A program made the position numbers and the translations under genes. DNA of 64,000 nt from an uncultured Blautia sp. (lineage in GTDB: Bacteria > Bacillota > Clostridia > Lachnospirales > Lachnospiraceae), in contig CAKRMK010000002.1 of the NCBI GenBank assembly GCA_934364795.1, forward strand, positions 99,587 to 163,586. The letters are read 5' to 3'. The notes below the pieces were generated by a model, which worked only from the letters and a program-made list of their open reading frames with translations, did not search any database and was not told the origin of the DNA. Of this stretch, positions 16,808 to 25,405 are shown in pieces (the stretch's first letter is position 1; each line of letters begins with the position of its first letter).

Positions 16808-17847
16808 TACTTTTCACCTCCATGCTTTTCAAAAGCCTTGATCACCTTTACAATGTTCAGGGATGACGGGCATTTTTCCACGCAGCGGCCACATCCCACA
16901 CAGGAATACATGCCGTTATTGTTAGCCGGGAAATAAACAAGCTTGTGCATAAATCTCTGACGAAATCTCTGCATCTGGCTGGTACGGTTATTTCCATGAG
17001 CCATCATTGTGAAATCAGAATACATACAGGAATCCCAGCAGCGGTAGCGTTTGATGCCGTGTCCTGTATCATAATCCTTGATATCATAGCACTGGCAGGT
17101 CGGACACACAAAAGTACAGGTTCCGCATGCCAGACAAGGTTTATAAAGGGTTTCCCATACAGGGGAGTTAAATTTCTCATCTGTAGCGTTTCCATCCCAG
17201 CCTTCCAGGGAAAGATGGGTGTATGGAAGTTTTTCCACAATGTTATGGATTGCTTCTTTTTCAGCAGAAACTTTCTCTTCGTCAGAAGCGTCTGCCTCTG
17301 TAAGAAGATCTTTTACAGAATCCGTAAGTGCCTGGCCTTTTTCGCTTACTGCTTTCCAGTAAAGAGTTCCCTCTACCATCCAGACAGCAACATCTGCTGC
17401 CGGATCTGCCGCATCTGTTCCAAATACTTTACAGAAACAGGATTCCTCTGGTTCATGGCAGGCCATGGCAACAATCGTTCCATGCTCTCTTCTTGCTGCA
17501 TAAAAGGTATCTACAGGATCTGCAAGGAAAACCTTATCCAGAACCTCAACACCTTTTACATCACAGGCTTTCATGCCAAATACAACAAATGGACGGCTTC
17601 TTAATTCTTCCGGTTCTACTGTCAGCTTCTTTCCGTCACGGACACAGGTATAAAGTGTCTCGCTCTGTGGGAAAAAAGCATCCTTACCGGATTTTACGGT
17701 TTTTAATGTATCAAGATCTGCCTCTTCTTCCTGGCTCCACAGACCGAAATTTGTCTGTCCGGCTTTTTTGATCGGAAGGATCAGATCCTGGCTTTCTGCG
17801 ATTTTCCGGAATAATGCTTCCAGATTTTCTTTTTCAATCTTATACAT
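16807..17847 (-). CDS. 4Fe-4S dicluster electron-transfer protein (FloxB/AsrA-like)
   Basis: A 346-residue protein with a helical N-terminal domain (VFGMKACDVKGVEVLDKVF, CHEPEESCFCKVFG) and two C-terminal cluster motifs, CLACGTCTFVCPTC and CVGCGRCVEKCP. This is the architecture of anaerobic sulfite reductase subunit A and of FloxB. It would relay electrons between the NAD(P)H flavoprotein and the HdrA/MvhD-like module. It starts three bases after the preceding gene and overlaps the next, so the set is translated as a unit. No siroheme sulfite reductase catalytic subunit is present nearby, arguing against a sulfite reductase role. Confidence 0.85.
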   Translation of the reverse strand: MYKIEKENLEALFRKIAESQDLILPIKKAGQTNFGLWSQEEEADLDTLKTVKSGKDAFFPQSETLYTCVRDGKKLTVEPEELRSRPFVVFGMKACDVKGVEVLDKVFLADPVDTFYAARREHGTIVAMACHEPEESCFCKVFGTDAADPAADVAVWMVEGTLYWKAVSEKGQALTDSVKDLLTEADASDEEKVSAEKEAIHNIVEKLPYTHLSLEGWDGNATDEKFNSPVWETLYKPCLACGTCTFVCPTCQCYDIKDYDTGHGIKRYRCWDSCMYSDFTMMAHGNNRTSQMQRFRQRFMHKLVYFPANNNGMYSCVGCGRCVEKCPSSLNIVKVIKAFEKHGGEK

Positions 17848-17850
17848 ACA

Positions 17851-18825
17851 TTATCCCCTTTCTGCCACTATGCCAGGCTCCACATCATCAAATGTAAAGC
17901 TTGTAAGCGGTCCTTTAGACTCTGCATCTGCTCCAGCCTGGTATTCACCATAGAATGTATCAATATCCTTGATAAATTTACGGTTGAACAGATGAAGCGG
18001 AATACCCTGGGGACAAACACGGCTGCACTCGCCGCAGTCTGTACATCTTCCTGCAACATGGAAAGCACGGATAATGTGGAACATTTTTTCCTCAAAAGAA
18101 TCCACATTTGCTTTCTGTGCACTGTCGAACTTGGTGCTGTCAAATACACATTTACGGCAGCTGCATGCAGGGCAGGCATTACGGCATGCATTGCAGCGGA
18201 TACATTTGCTAAGCTCTTTCTGAAAAAATGCAAAGCGTTCTTCCGGGCTCATTTTTTCAATTTTCTCAACTTCTGCAAAACGGTCTGCATCTTTTGTATC
18301 TTTGGATTCACCGATGATCTCGTCATAGATCATGTGCTCTTTTCCCTTACATACATGGCAGCGTTCCAGCATGGCATCTTTGTAAGCTGCAGTCTTATCA
18401 CCGTAGATTGTGGAAATGTTAAGTGTTTCACAATCATCTGTAAGCTCTGCACCGGAAATACTCTGGATTCCTTTGATTCCCATTTTACGAAGCTTTTCCA
18501 CGTCCAGCTTTCCTTTACATCCAACACCAATAATATAGGCTTTTTCGCGATCTACACGGTGTTCCTTGATCAGCTGGTTAAAACTATAAGTATCACAAGG
18601 CTTCAGACAGACAAGTGTCTTACCTTCTAATTTGGAAGCCTCGATCATCATCTTGCTTAAATTCGCACCGCAGAAACCGTTATAAACAAATTCATCCAGG
18701 CTTTCTGCTGTTTCAAAATATGCTGCTTCCGGATTGTAAGGCAGGTCTCCGGCTTTCCAGCCAAGAACACGTACTACGGTTCCATCTGCCAGCAATTCTT
18801 TTGCACGGTTGATCAGTTCCTGCAT
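17851..18825 (-). CDS. 4Fe-4S dicluster protein of the Flox/Hdr series (FloxC-like)
   Basis: A 324-residue iron-sulfur protein. The N-terminal half resembles coenzyme F420 hydrogenase/dehydrogenase beta-type proteins (YNGFCGANLSKMMIEA, LVCLKPCDTYSFNQLI, IGVGCKGK). The C-terminal half has cysteine-rich CIRCNACRNACPACSCRKC and CTDCGECSRVCPQG, each able to hold a [4Fe-4S] cluster. A further pair CHVCKGK sits between. It overlaps the MvhD-like gene by 13 bases, with GGAGG ahead of the ATG. The likely role is electron relay within the NADH-oxidising part of the complex. Confidence 0.82.
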   Translation of the reverse strand: MQELINRAKELLADGTVVRVLGWKAGDLPYNPEAAYFETAESLDEFVYNGFCGANLSKMMIEASKLEGKTLVCLKPCDTYSFNQLIKEHRVDREKAYIIGVGCKGKLDVEKLRKMGIKGIQSISGAELTDDCETLNISTIYGDKTAAYKDAMLERCHVCKGKEHMIYDEIIGESKDTKDADRFAEVEKIEKMSPEERFAFFQKELSKCIRCNACRNACPACSCRKCVFDSTKFDSAQKANVDSFEEKMFHIIRAFHVAGRCTDCGECSRVCPQGIPLHLFNRKFIKDIDTFYGEYQAGADAESKGPLTSFTFDDVEPGIVAERG

Positions 18826-19256
18826 CTTAAATCCTCCAATCTCACGTTTTTACCCAGAGAATGGATCTTTTCCACAAATTCATTCATAGTCTGGGAGAAT
18901 TTTACACCTTCTGCGGCAGATACCCACTCTACACGAGTACGTCCGTTTTCCACACCGATATAATCTAACATGGAAAAAAGAAGTGTCATACGTCTCCTTG
19001 CATAATAGTTTCCGGTTGTATAGTGGCAGTCTCCCGGATGGCAGCCGCACATGATCACACCGTCAGCGCCCTTTTCAAAAGCACGCAGGATAAACATTGG
19101 ATTCACACGGCAGGAGCATGGTACACGGATGATCTTTACATCTGCCGGATAGGAAAGACGGCTGCTTCCTGCAAGATCTGCACCGGCGTAACTGCACCAG
19201 TTACAGCAAAAAGCCACGATCTTTGGTCTGAATTCTTCTTTTGCTTCTATCGACAT
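18813..19256 (-). CDS. MvhD-like [2Fe-2S] hydrogenase/heterodisulfide reductase linker
   Basis: A 147-residue MvhD/FloxD-family protein that docks on HdrA and carries a [2Fe-2S] cluster. Visible cysteines are in FCCNWCSY, RVPCSCRVNP and IMCGCHPGDC, all typical of the family. The start at 19256 follows GGAGGTAGATGCAAT and overlaps the hdrA stop codon; an upstream frame from 19355 lies inside hdrA. In methanogens MvhD links a hydrogenase to HdrA; in bacterial Flox systems it links the NADH unit. No NiFe-hydrogenase genes are in this operon, so NADH is the likelier donor. Confidence 0.92.
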   Translation of the reverse strand: MSIEAKEEFRPKIVAFCCNWCSYAGADLAGSSRLSYPADVKIIRVPCSCRVNPMFILRAFEKGADGVIMCGCHPGDCHYTTGNYYARRRMTLLFSMLDYIGVENGRTRVEWVSAAEGVKFSQTMNEFVEKIHSLGKNVRLEDLRCRN

Positions 19257-21235
19257 ATTGCATCTACCTCCGCTAAAATCTGTCTGTTGGAGAATCCCTG
19301 AAGATCCATTGCTCCGGACGGACAGGTTACTGTACAAGCACCACAGCCCTGGCAAAGAGCATTATTTACAACCGCTACCCTTCTTGTCTCACGGATTCCA
19401 TGGTCGTTGACCTGTTTTTCCTCATAAGAAATTGCACCATATGGGCACACATTTGCACACTGGGAGCATCCGTTGCAAAGAAGTTCATCGGAATGAGCTG
19501 TACATGGGTTGGTGGTCAGCTTGTCTTTTGCAAGAAGGCCGATTGCCTTTACTGCTGCCGCACCTGCCTGTGCTACAGTCTCCGGAATGTCTTTTGGACC
19601 CTGGCACACACCGGAAAGGAAAATACCAGCTGTAGGTGACTCTACCGGACGGAGCTTTGCATGTGCCTCTGTAAGGAAATTATTCGTGTCAATACTAGCA
19701 GTAAGCATAGTTGCAATTTTTCTTACATCTTTATTTGGCTCAATGGCAGCTGCAAGGACAACCATATCTGCTTCCATAAGGATCTGTTTGTTTTCCAGAA
19801 GGTCAGAAGCCTGAACCATAAGTGTTCCGTCTGGCTGCGGAATTACTTTTCCTACCTGGCCTTTTACATAATTTACACCGTAATCTTCAACTGCTCTTCT
19901 GTAGAACTCATCAAAGTTTTTACCTGGAGTACGGACATCAATGTAGAATACCGTTACGTTTGTATCCGGATATTTATCGCGGATGAGCATTGCATGTTTT
20001 GCAGTATACATACAGCAGATTTTGGAGCAATAGCTCTTTCCTCTTTCGTCAGAGCAACGGCTTCCCACGCACTGGACGAATACAATATTCTTCGGAGCTT
20101 TTCCATCAGAAAGTCTCTCAAGATGGCCTTTTGTAGGGCCGGCTGCATTCATGATACGCTCAAGTTCAAGGGAGGTAATAACGTCCTTGCTCTGGCTGTA
20201 AGCGTACTCATCATATTTATCAAGAGGGATCACATCGAAACCGGTTGCAACAACGATGGCACCGTATTTCTGTGTAACAATCTCATCTTTTTGCTCATAA
20301 TCAATAGCACCGGCTGCACAAACCTTGGAGCAGGCACCACATTTTCCGGTTTTGAATTTGATACAGTTTTCACGGTCGATTACCGGAACATTTGGGATAG
20401 CCTGTGCGAACGGAATGTAGATGGCACTTCTGTTGTTAAGGCCCCTGTTAAATTCATTTGGATTTTTCTTTGACGGACATTTGGATGAACACACTCCACA
20501 TCCTGTACATTTGTCCATATCCACACTTCTTGCTTTTTTACGGATGTCAACAGTGAAATCTCCAACAAAGCCGCTTACTTTCTCAACTTCACTGTATGTA
20601 TAAATGTTGATCTTCTCATGTGCTGCTGCCTCTACCATCTTTGGTGTGAGGATACATGCAGAACAGTCAAGTGTAGGGAAGGTTTTGTCAAGCTGGGACA
20701 TTCTTCCGCCGATACTTGGAAGCTTTTCCACAATATCAACTTCATAACCTGCCTCTGCAATATCAAGCGCAGACTGGATTCCGGCAATACCTCCGCCGAT
20801 TACAAGGGCGCGTTTTGTTACAAGGCTTTCTCCTGGCTGAAGAGGAGCATCTAAGTTTACTTTTGCGATTGCTGCTCTTGCAAGGATCACTGCCTTTAAG
20901 GTCGCTTCTTCCATATCTTTATGGATCCAGGAGCAATGCTCACGGATGTTTGCGATTTCTACCATATATGGATTTAAGCCCGCTTTCTGGGCTGCTTTAC
21001 GGAAAGTAGCCTCATGCATACGGGGGGAACAGGAACAGACTACAATTCCTGTCAGATTTTTCTCATGGATGGCATTAATGATTTTGGCCTGTCCTGCTTC
21101 AGAACACATATACTGGTAATCTTCTGCATGGACAACTCCTGGCTCTTTTGCTGCCATTTCCACTACTTTTTTTACATCGACTGTGGCTGCAATGTTTGTA
21201 CCACAATGACATACAAATACACCTATTCTCTGCAC
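19247..21235 (-). CDS. hdrA: HdrA-type electron-bifurcating flavoprotein subunit
   Basis: The central FAD subunit of heterodisulfide-reductase-type complexes, where flavin-based electron bifurcation is thought to occur. About 662 residues: N-terminal VFVCHCGTNIAATV, the FAD-binding VIGGGIAGIQSALDIAEAGY, SACILTPKMVEAA, CTGCGVCSSKCP, then C-terminal ferredoxin-like pairs CNGCSQCANVCP and CQGCGACTVTCPSGAM. It is full length. The start is taken as GTG at 21235, ten bases after GGAGG inside the end of hdrC; an upstream ATG at 21268 lies within hdrC. Partners are HdrB, HdrC and the MvhD-like protein on either side. Confidence 0.93.
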   Translation of the reverse strand: MQRIGVFVCHCGTNIAATVDVKKVVEMAAKEPGVVHAEDYQYMCSEAGQAKIINAIHEKNLTGIVVCSCSPRMHEATFRKAAQKAGLNPYMVEIANIREHCSWIHKDMEEATLKAVILARAAIAKVNLDAPLQPGESLVTKRALVIGGGIAGIQSALDIAEAGYEVDIVEKLPSIGGRMSQLDKTFPTLDCSACILTPKMVEAAAHEKINIYTYSEVEKVSGFVGDFTVDIRKKARSVDMDKCTGCGVCSSKCPSKKNPNEFNRGLNNRSAIYIPFAQAIPNVPVIDRENCIKFKTGKCGACSKVCAAGAIDYEQKDEIVTQKYGAIVVATGFDVIPLDKYDEYAYSQSKDVITSLELERIMNAAGPTKGHLERLSDGKAPKNIVFVQCVGSRCSDERGKSYCSKICCMYTAKHAMLIRDKYPDTNVTVFYIDVRTPGKNFDEFYRRAVEDYGVNYVKGQVGKVIPQPDGTLMVQASDLLENKQILMEADMVVLAAAIEPNKDVRKIATMLTASIDTNNFLTEAHAKLRPVESPTAGIFLSGVCQGPKDIPETVAQAGAAAVKAIGLLAKDKLTTNPCTAHSDELLCNGCSQCANVCPYGAISYEEKQVNDHGIRETRRVAVVNNALCQGCGACTVTCPSGAMDLQGFSNRQILAEVDAICR

Positions 21236-21242
21236 TTTTTTC

Positions 21243-21644
21243 TCACCTCCTGTATCTTCTGAATGCACTTACCAGAAGCTGCTGGGGAGTTTCCTCGTCA
21301 ATCAGCTGTGGGATTTCGTCTGCTGTCAGATAGTTCTGTCCACGTTCACGGACAACGATCTGTCTGGCTGCATCGATCAGTTTTCCTGGTTTTACATCTC
21401 TTGGGCAGCGCTCTACGCAGGCAAAACAGGAAAGACATTTCCATAAGGATTTTGACTGTGCAAGTGCTTCTATGTTGCCGTTCTGTACATAAGTTACAAA
21501 CTGGTGAGGTTTGATATCCATCTCATTAAATGCAGGACAGGTTGCAGAGCATTTGCCACATTTCATACATTTCAGGGGATTGACTCCTGAAATCTCTTTG
21601 ATTCGTGCTGCTGCATTTTCTGTATTTCCATATGTATAAGCCAT
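21243..21644 (-). CDS. hdrC: HdrC-type iron-sulfur subunit
   Basis: A 133-residue protein with two [4Fe-4S] motifs, CMKCGKCSATCPAF and CLSCFACVERCPRD, the normal HdrC layout passing electrons from HdrA to HdrB. The ATG overlaps the hdrB stop codon (TAATG), with GGAGGTGG upstream. It has no membrane helix, unlike the HdrE-linked or DsrMK-type proteins, which fits a soluble complex. Confidence 0.93.
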   Translation of the reverse strand: MAYTYGNTENAAARIKEISGVNPLKCMKCGKCSATCPAFNEMDIKPHQFVTYVQNGNIEALAQSKSLWKCLSCFACVERCPRDVKPGKLIDAARQIVVRERGQNYLTADEIPQLIDEETPQQLLVSAFRRYRR

Positions 21645-22438
21645 TACTTCGCCACCTCCTCTTTTACTCCGAGAGCTTCTGCAAGAAGTTCTGTAAAATA
21701 GTAAACAGGAATGGTACCGTTTCCGTTCTTTTTCAGGTTATACATGCAAAGTGGACAGGCGGTAATAAGCATATCTGCTTCAAAACCGTTTGCACTGCCC
21801 ATGATCTTTTTACACATATTCTGTGCCATTTCTTTTTCCTTCAGGGAAATGTAACCGCCACAACATTCATTGCGGTATGGGTAAATCACAGGCTCTGCTC
21901 CCAGGGCACGGATAAAATCTTCCATAATGGTTGGATTTTCCGGATTATCAAATGCCATGATTTTTCCCGGTCTTAAAAGCAGGCATCCGTAGTAGGCACC
22001 GATTTTTTTGCCTGTTAAAGGATTGACTACTTTCTTTTTGATCTCGTCAAATCCAACTTTGTCACGGAGCACTTCCAGATAATGAAGGACATTTGTCTCT
22101 CCCTCATATGGAGTGTCCAGTTTCAGATAATTGTTGGCTCTTGTGCGAATGTCTTCCACATTTTTCATGTCGTCATTTACACGTTTGAGCACATGATGAC
22201 AGGCTGAACAGACAGTAATCAGATCCTGACCTTTTTCTTTTGCATCGTTTAGCGCACGGACAGAAGAAAGCTTGGTGGCAATTTCATCGCTGCCAAGGGG
22301 ATATACACCTCCACAGCACTGCCAGTCCTTAATTTCTTCCATTTCGAAACCCAGCGCTTTTGCAGAAACTCTGGCATATGCATCCAGATCTTTTGCCTTA
22401 TTCTTCAGGGTACATCCTGGATAATAACTGTACTTCAT
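21644..22438 (-). CDS. hdrB: HdrB-type subunit with two CCG domains
   Basis: About 264 residues with two complete cysteine-rich CCG domains: PGCTL, WQCCGGVYPLG, CSACHHVLK and then YYGCLLLRPG, NECCGGYISL, CPLCMYNLKK. In methanogen HdrB these hold two non-cubane [4Fe-4S] clusters that cleave a disulfide. The start at 22438 has AGAAAGGAAC upstream; the longer frame from 22486 has none. It is the first gene of the Hdr set, 157 bp downstream of mdh with no obvious terminator between. Coenzyme M/B are not expected here, so the electron acceptor is unknown; the fumarate-reductase-like proteins of the same operon are the best candidate. Confidence 0.92.
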   Translation of the reverse strand: MKYSYYPGCTLKNKAKDLDAYARVSAKALGFEMEEIKDWQCCGGVYPLGSDEIATKLSSVRALNDAKEKGQDLITVCSACHHVLKRVNDDMKNVEDIRTRANNYLKLDTPYEGETNVLHYLEVLRDKVGFDEIKKKVVNPLTGKKIGAYYGCLLLRPGKIMAFDNPENPTIMEDFIRALGAEPVIYPYRNECCGGYISLKEKEMAQNMCKKIMGSANGFEADMLITACPLCMYNLKKNGNGTIPVYYFTELLAEALGVKEEVAK

Positions 22439-22595
22439 GCTTCTGTTGTTCCTTTCTGGTAACTGTAAAACAAAAATGTTACCCATTCTTAAATAATTTT
22501 TCAGGCGGAAATGATTTTTTTAATACGCATCAGAAGCCACAGCTTACTGCTTTTCGCAATAGAAACTATGGCGTCCCTGCTAAATCTTTCCCTTT

Positions 22596-23543
22596 TTACA
22601 GTTCAATCTGTGCAATAACTTCTTTCAGTGCATTTGCACTCTTTTTCAGAAGTTCTACTTCTTCTTTGTTCATACGCATCTGAACTTTTCCCTGTGTACC
22701 ATTTGGACCTACAAGGGTAAGGGTACTAAGGCATACATCTTCAATTCCGTACTCTCCGTGAAGCATGGAGGATACAGTGGCCAGGGAATCAGAAGCAGCC
22801 AGGATCAGACCTACCAGCTGGCAAACAGTTGCAGATACTGCATAGAAGGTTGCACCTTTTTTGGCAATAACCTTTCCACCTGATTTCTGAACATATTCAA
22901 GCATGGCTTCTTTGTCCAGAGGCTTTATGTCTTTTCCGTGTGCTTTCATTTCTTCGTAGTACTCATCTGTGCTAAGACCTGAAATATAAGCACCTGTCCA
23001 CGGAATGAAAGAAGTGTCGCCGTGCTCTCCAAATACATAGGCGTGAATGTTTCCCTGGGCTACCCCAAAGTGTTCGGAAAGTCCATAGCGAAGTCTTGCA
23101 GTATCAAGAATGGTTCCGGAACCCATGATCTGATTTTCCGGCAGTCCGGAAATCTTGGTAAATACGTAAGTCATAATGTCAACCGGGTTGCTTACAATAA
23201 TGTACTTGGCATCTGGAGCTTCTTTTACAATCTGAGGGGTAATGCTTTTCAGAATGTTTACGTTTGTCTGGGTAAGCTCAATTCTGGTCTGGCCAGGTTT
23301 ACGGGCAATTCCGGAGGTAATGATTACAATATCGGAATCCTTTGCATCAGCGTAATCTCCTGCAACCAGGGAAACCGGACTTCTGAAGCAGGTTCCCTGC
23401 TCAATGTCCATTACCTCTCCTTCTACCTTTTCTTTGTTAATGTCGATCAGAACAATTTCAGAAGCGATTTCATCATGTGCCAGTGTGTAAGCGATTGTGG
23501 AGCCTACACTTCCCGCTCCGATAATGGTGATTTTGCTGCTCAT
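22596..23543 (-). CDS. mdh: Malate dehydrogenase (LDH-like fold)
   Basis: A 315-residue NAD-dependent 2-hydroxyacid dehydrogenase: GAGSVGSTIAY nucleotide site, ILDTARLRYGL with the Asp/Arg pair, and catalytic His in FGEHGDTS. Overall it resembles lactate dehydrogenases and would often be labelled so. The substrate-choosing residue, however, is arginine (R81 in GIARKPGQTR), where LDHs have Gln; R81 and R87 match the residues that bind the C4 dicarboxylate in E. coli MDH. With fumarase and fumarate-reductase-like genes downstream, oxaloacetate to malate is the likely reaction. Start has AAAGGAG, and a Rex-type site lies upstream. Confidence 0.85.
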   Translation of the reverse strand: MSSKITIIGAGSVGSTIAYTLAHDEIASEIVLIDINKEKVEGEVMDIEQGTCFRSPVSLVAGDYADAKDSDIVIITSGIARKPGQTRIELTQTNVNILKSITPQIVKEAPDAKYIIVSNPVDIMTYVFTKISGLPENQIMGSGTILDTARLRYGLSEHFGVAQGNIHAYVFGEHGDTSFIPWTGAYISGLSTDEYYEEMKAHGKDIKPLDKEAMLEYVQKSGGKVIAKKGATFYAVSATVCQLVGLILAASDSLATVSSMLHGEYGIEDVCLSTLTLVGPNGTQGKVQMRMNKEEVELLKKSANALKEVIAQIEL

Positions 23544-23648
23544 AATAAACTCCTTTCATGGGGTTTGTGGAATTGTGCCAGTTTTCCCTCATATTATGTT
23601 ATTTTTCGTGGGATTCATTGGTTTTTCCCCTGTGTTGTCCTTTGTTTC

Positions 23649-23666
23649 TTGTTTATTTTTTAACAA
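23649..23666. promoter_or_regulatory. Rex-type operator upstream of mdh
   Basis: TTGTTTATTTTTTAACAA matches the Rex consensus TTGTTAANNNNTTAACAA at all but one fixed position. It lies 106 bp upstream of the mdh start codon. On the minus strand a TTGACC box lies about 20 bp further upstream, but the -10 box is not clear, so the exact promoter position is uncertain. Together with the pfl operator it suggests NADH-responsive control of mdh and possibly of the hdr-flox-frd-fumarase genes behind it. Confidence 0.65.
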
Positions 23667-24128
23667 TCAAAGTTAGAAAAAAAGCGGGTCAAACTTTATT
23701 TTCTGCCTTTTGACATGACCTGACCTGGAATTGCAGACTGATTCCGCTCTGTTTTCCCAGGTCAAGCCATGTCATTTCCTGTTTTCTTGCAAACAATTCT
23801 CAACAAAAGAACTTTCCCTCTTCGTCTCCGCATAAAATATTTGTTTTTCTCCGCTTTATCTAAAATAACACAATGACAATCTTTTAACAACTATTTTTTG
23901 AATTTTTTTATCATTTTTTATTTTTCTACATATTGTACAAATTTGCATATAAGTTTTTGGGTATTTTTAACTCTCAAATAATTATGTATGACACCAACTA
24001 ATATACAGCAAAATATGCTTTATAAGACGTCAATCCTTCCACCACAATGCAATCCTGCCCGGCAGAGCAATTCATGGATATCAGGTCAGAGGAAAAATAC
24101 TTTTTCCCCCTGACATCTTATTGTAATA
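23667..24128. other. Intergenic region between pepT and mdh
   Basis: Contains an 18-bp inverted repeat, TGACATGACCTGACCTGG (23711-23728) against CCAGGTCAAGCCATGTCA (23757-23774), 16 of 18 positions pairing around a 28-base loop, upstream of the mdh promoter region. A long AT-rich tract follows, then a short family-1 repeat fragment at about 24033-24069. No gene was seen. Confidence 0.5.
24033..24069. repeat. Intergenic repeat family 1, fragment C
   Basis: CCTTCCACCACAATGCAATCCTGCCCGGCAGAGC (in two pieces) aligns with the middle of copies A and B (TTCCGCCGTAGTGC, CCTGCCCGGTAGGGC). The hairpin half of the repeat is missing here. Confidence 0.5.
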
Positions 24129-25346
24129 TCAACATGCATACAGTTTCACAATATTCTTCAGATTCTCTACCGCATAATCCATGCCCTCTACTGTAATGTG
24201 CTCACATGGACCGTGGAATGCATAACCGCCTGTTCCAAGATTTGGGCAGGGAAGTCCCATAAAGGACAGTCTTGCGCCATCTGTACCTCCTCGGATGGCA
24301 ACTGTTACCGGATTCAGTCCAGATTCCTGCACGGCTTTCTTTGCATTATCGATCAGGTGCATACATGGTTCAATTTTTTCTTTCATGTTGCGGTACTGCT
24401 CTTTGATGGTAAGAGTTACAGTACCCTGGCCGTACTTTTCGTTGAGAAGCTTCGCAATGTGTTTCATCATTTCCTGGCGGCATGCAAACATGGCGCTGTC
24501 ATGATCACGGATGATATAATCCAGACTTGCTTCTGACACATCACCGCTCATCTCACAGAGATGGAAAAATCCCTCATATTCTTCTGTATTTGCAGGTGTA
24601 TCCCCAGATGGAAGCATGCTGTTAAACTCCATGGCAACCAAAGCTGCATTAATCATGGTATTTTTGCTGCTGCCCGGATGTACGGAAAATCCTTTAATCT
24701 TTACTTTCGCACCGGCAGCATTAAAGTTTTCATACTCAATTTCATTTTCTGCGCCGCCGTCAACTGTATAGGCAAAATCAGCCCCAAATCCTTTCACATC
24801 AAAAAAGTCAGCTCCCCGTCCCACTTCCTCATCCGGAGTAAAACCAATACAGATTTTTCCATGAGGAATGTTCTCCTGAATGATCTGCTCTGCCATTGTC
24901 ATGATTTCAGCCACACCAGCTTTATCATCCGCACCAAGAAGAGTAGTTCCATCTGTGGTAATGAGAGTTCTTCCTTTTAATGCTGACAGATGGGGAAAAT
25001 CTTTCAAAGTAAGAGTATATTCGCTGTTTCCCAGCTTCACATCCCGGCCATCATAATCAGGGATAATCTGGGGATTTACATTTTCTCCAGAAAAATCAGG
25101 AGCAGTATCCATATGCGCGATAAAGCCGATTGCAGGCTTTTCTTCCAGACCTTTTGTTGCAGGAATCATACCGTATACATAACACTTATCATCAATACGG
25201 ACGTCCTGCACTCCGATTTTTTTCAGTTCTTCTGCCAGCTTATTGCCAAGATCAAACTGCCGTCTGGTGGAAGGCACAGCCTCCTGTTCGTCCTCACTTG
25301 TTGTATAAATTTTCACATAGTCAAGCAAACGTTCATATGCACGCAT
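24129..25346 (-). CDS. pepT: Peptidase T (tripeptide aminopeptidase)
   Basis: A cytosolic zinc M20-family exopeptidase removing N-terminal residues from tripeptides. The 405 residues contain the metal-binding IGFIAHMDTAPDFSG, LLGADDKAGVAEIM, the catalytic GFTPDEEVGRGADFFD and the C-terminal GGTDGARLSFMGLPCPNLGTGG. Length and motifs are standard. AAAGGAGAAGAAAA precedes the ATG. It starts 60 bp after the hydrogenase gene on the same strand and could be co-transcribed with it. Confidence 0.95.
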   Translation of the reverse strand: MRAYERLLDYVKIYTTSEDEQEAVPSTRRQFDLGNKLAEELKKIGVQDVRIDDKCYVYGMIPATKGLEEKPAIGFIAHMDTAPDFSGENVNPQIIPDYDGRDVKLGNSEYTLTLKDFPHLSALKGRTLITTDGTTLLGADDKAGVAEIMTMAEQIIQENIPHGKICIGFTPDEEVGRGADFFDVKGFGADFAYTVDGGAENEIEYENFNAAGAKVKIKGFSVHPGSSKNTMINAALVAMEFNSMLPSGDTPANTEEYEGFFHLCEMSGDVSEASLDYIIRDHDSAMFACRQEMMKHIAKLLNEKYGQGTVTLTIKEQYRNMKEKIEPCMHLIDNAKKAVQESGLNPVTVAIRGGTDGARLSFMGLPCPNLGTGGYAFHGPCEHITVEGMDYAVENLKNIVKLYAC

Positions 25347-25405
25347 TTTTCTTCTCCTTTTAAGACGGATATTCCGTTCTTTTTTGATTTTTTATGGTGT
25401 TACAA

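Noticed and set aside
15953..17847. Anaerobic sulfite reductase subunits AsrA and AsrB
   Set aside because: The folds match, but no siroheme catalytic subunit AsrC is present and the genes are embedded with hdrABC and an MvhD-like gene, which favours a Flox-type role.
22596..23543. L-lactate dehydrogenase
   Set aside because: Overall similarity suggests it, but the specificity residue is Arg as in malate dehydrogenases, and the operon context is C4-dicarboxylate metabolism.
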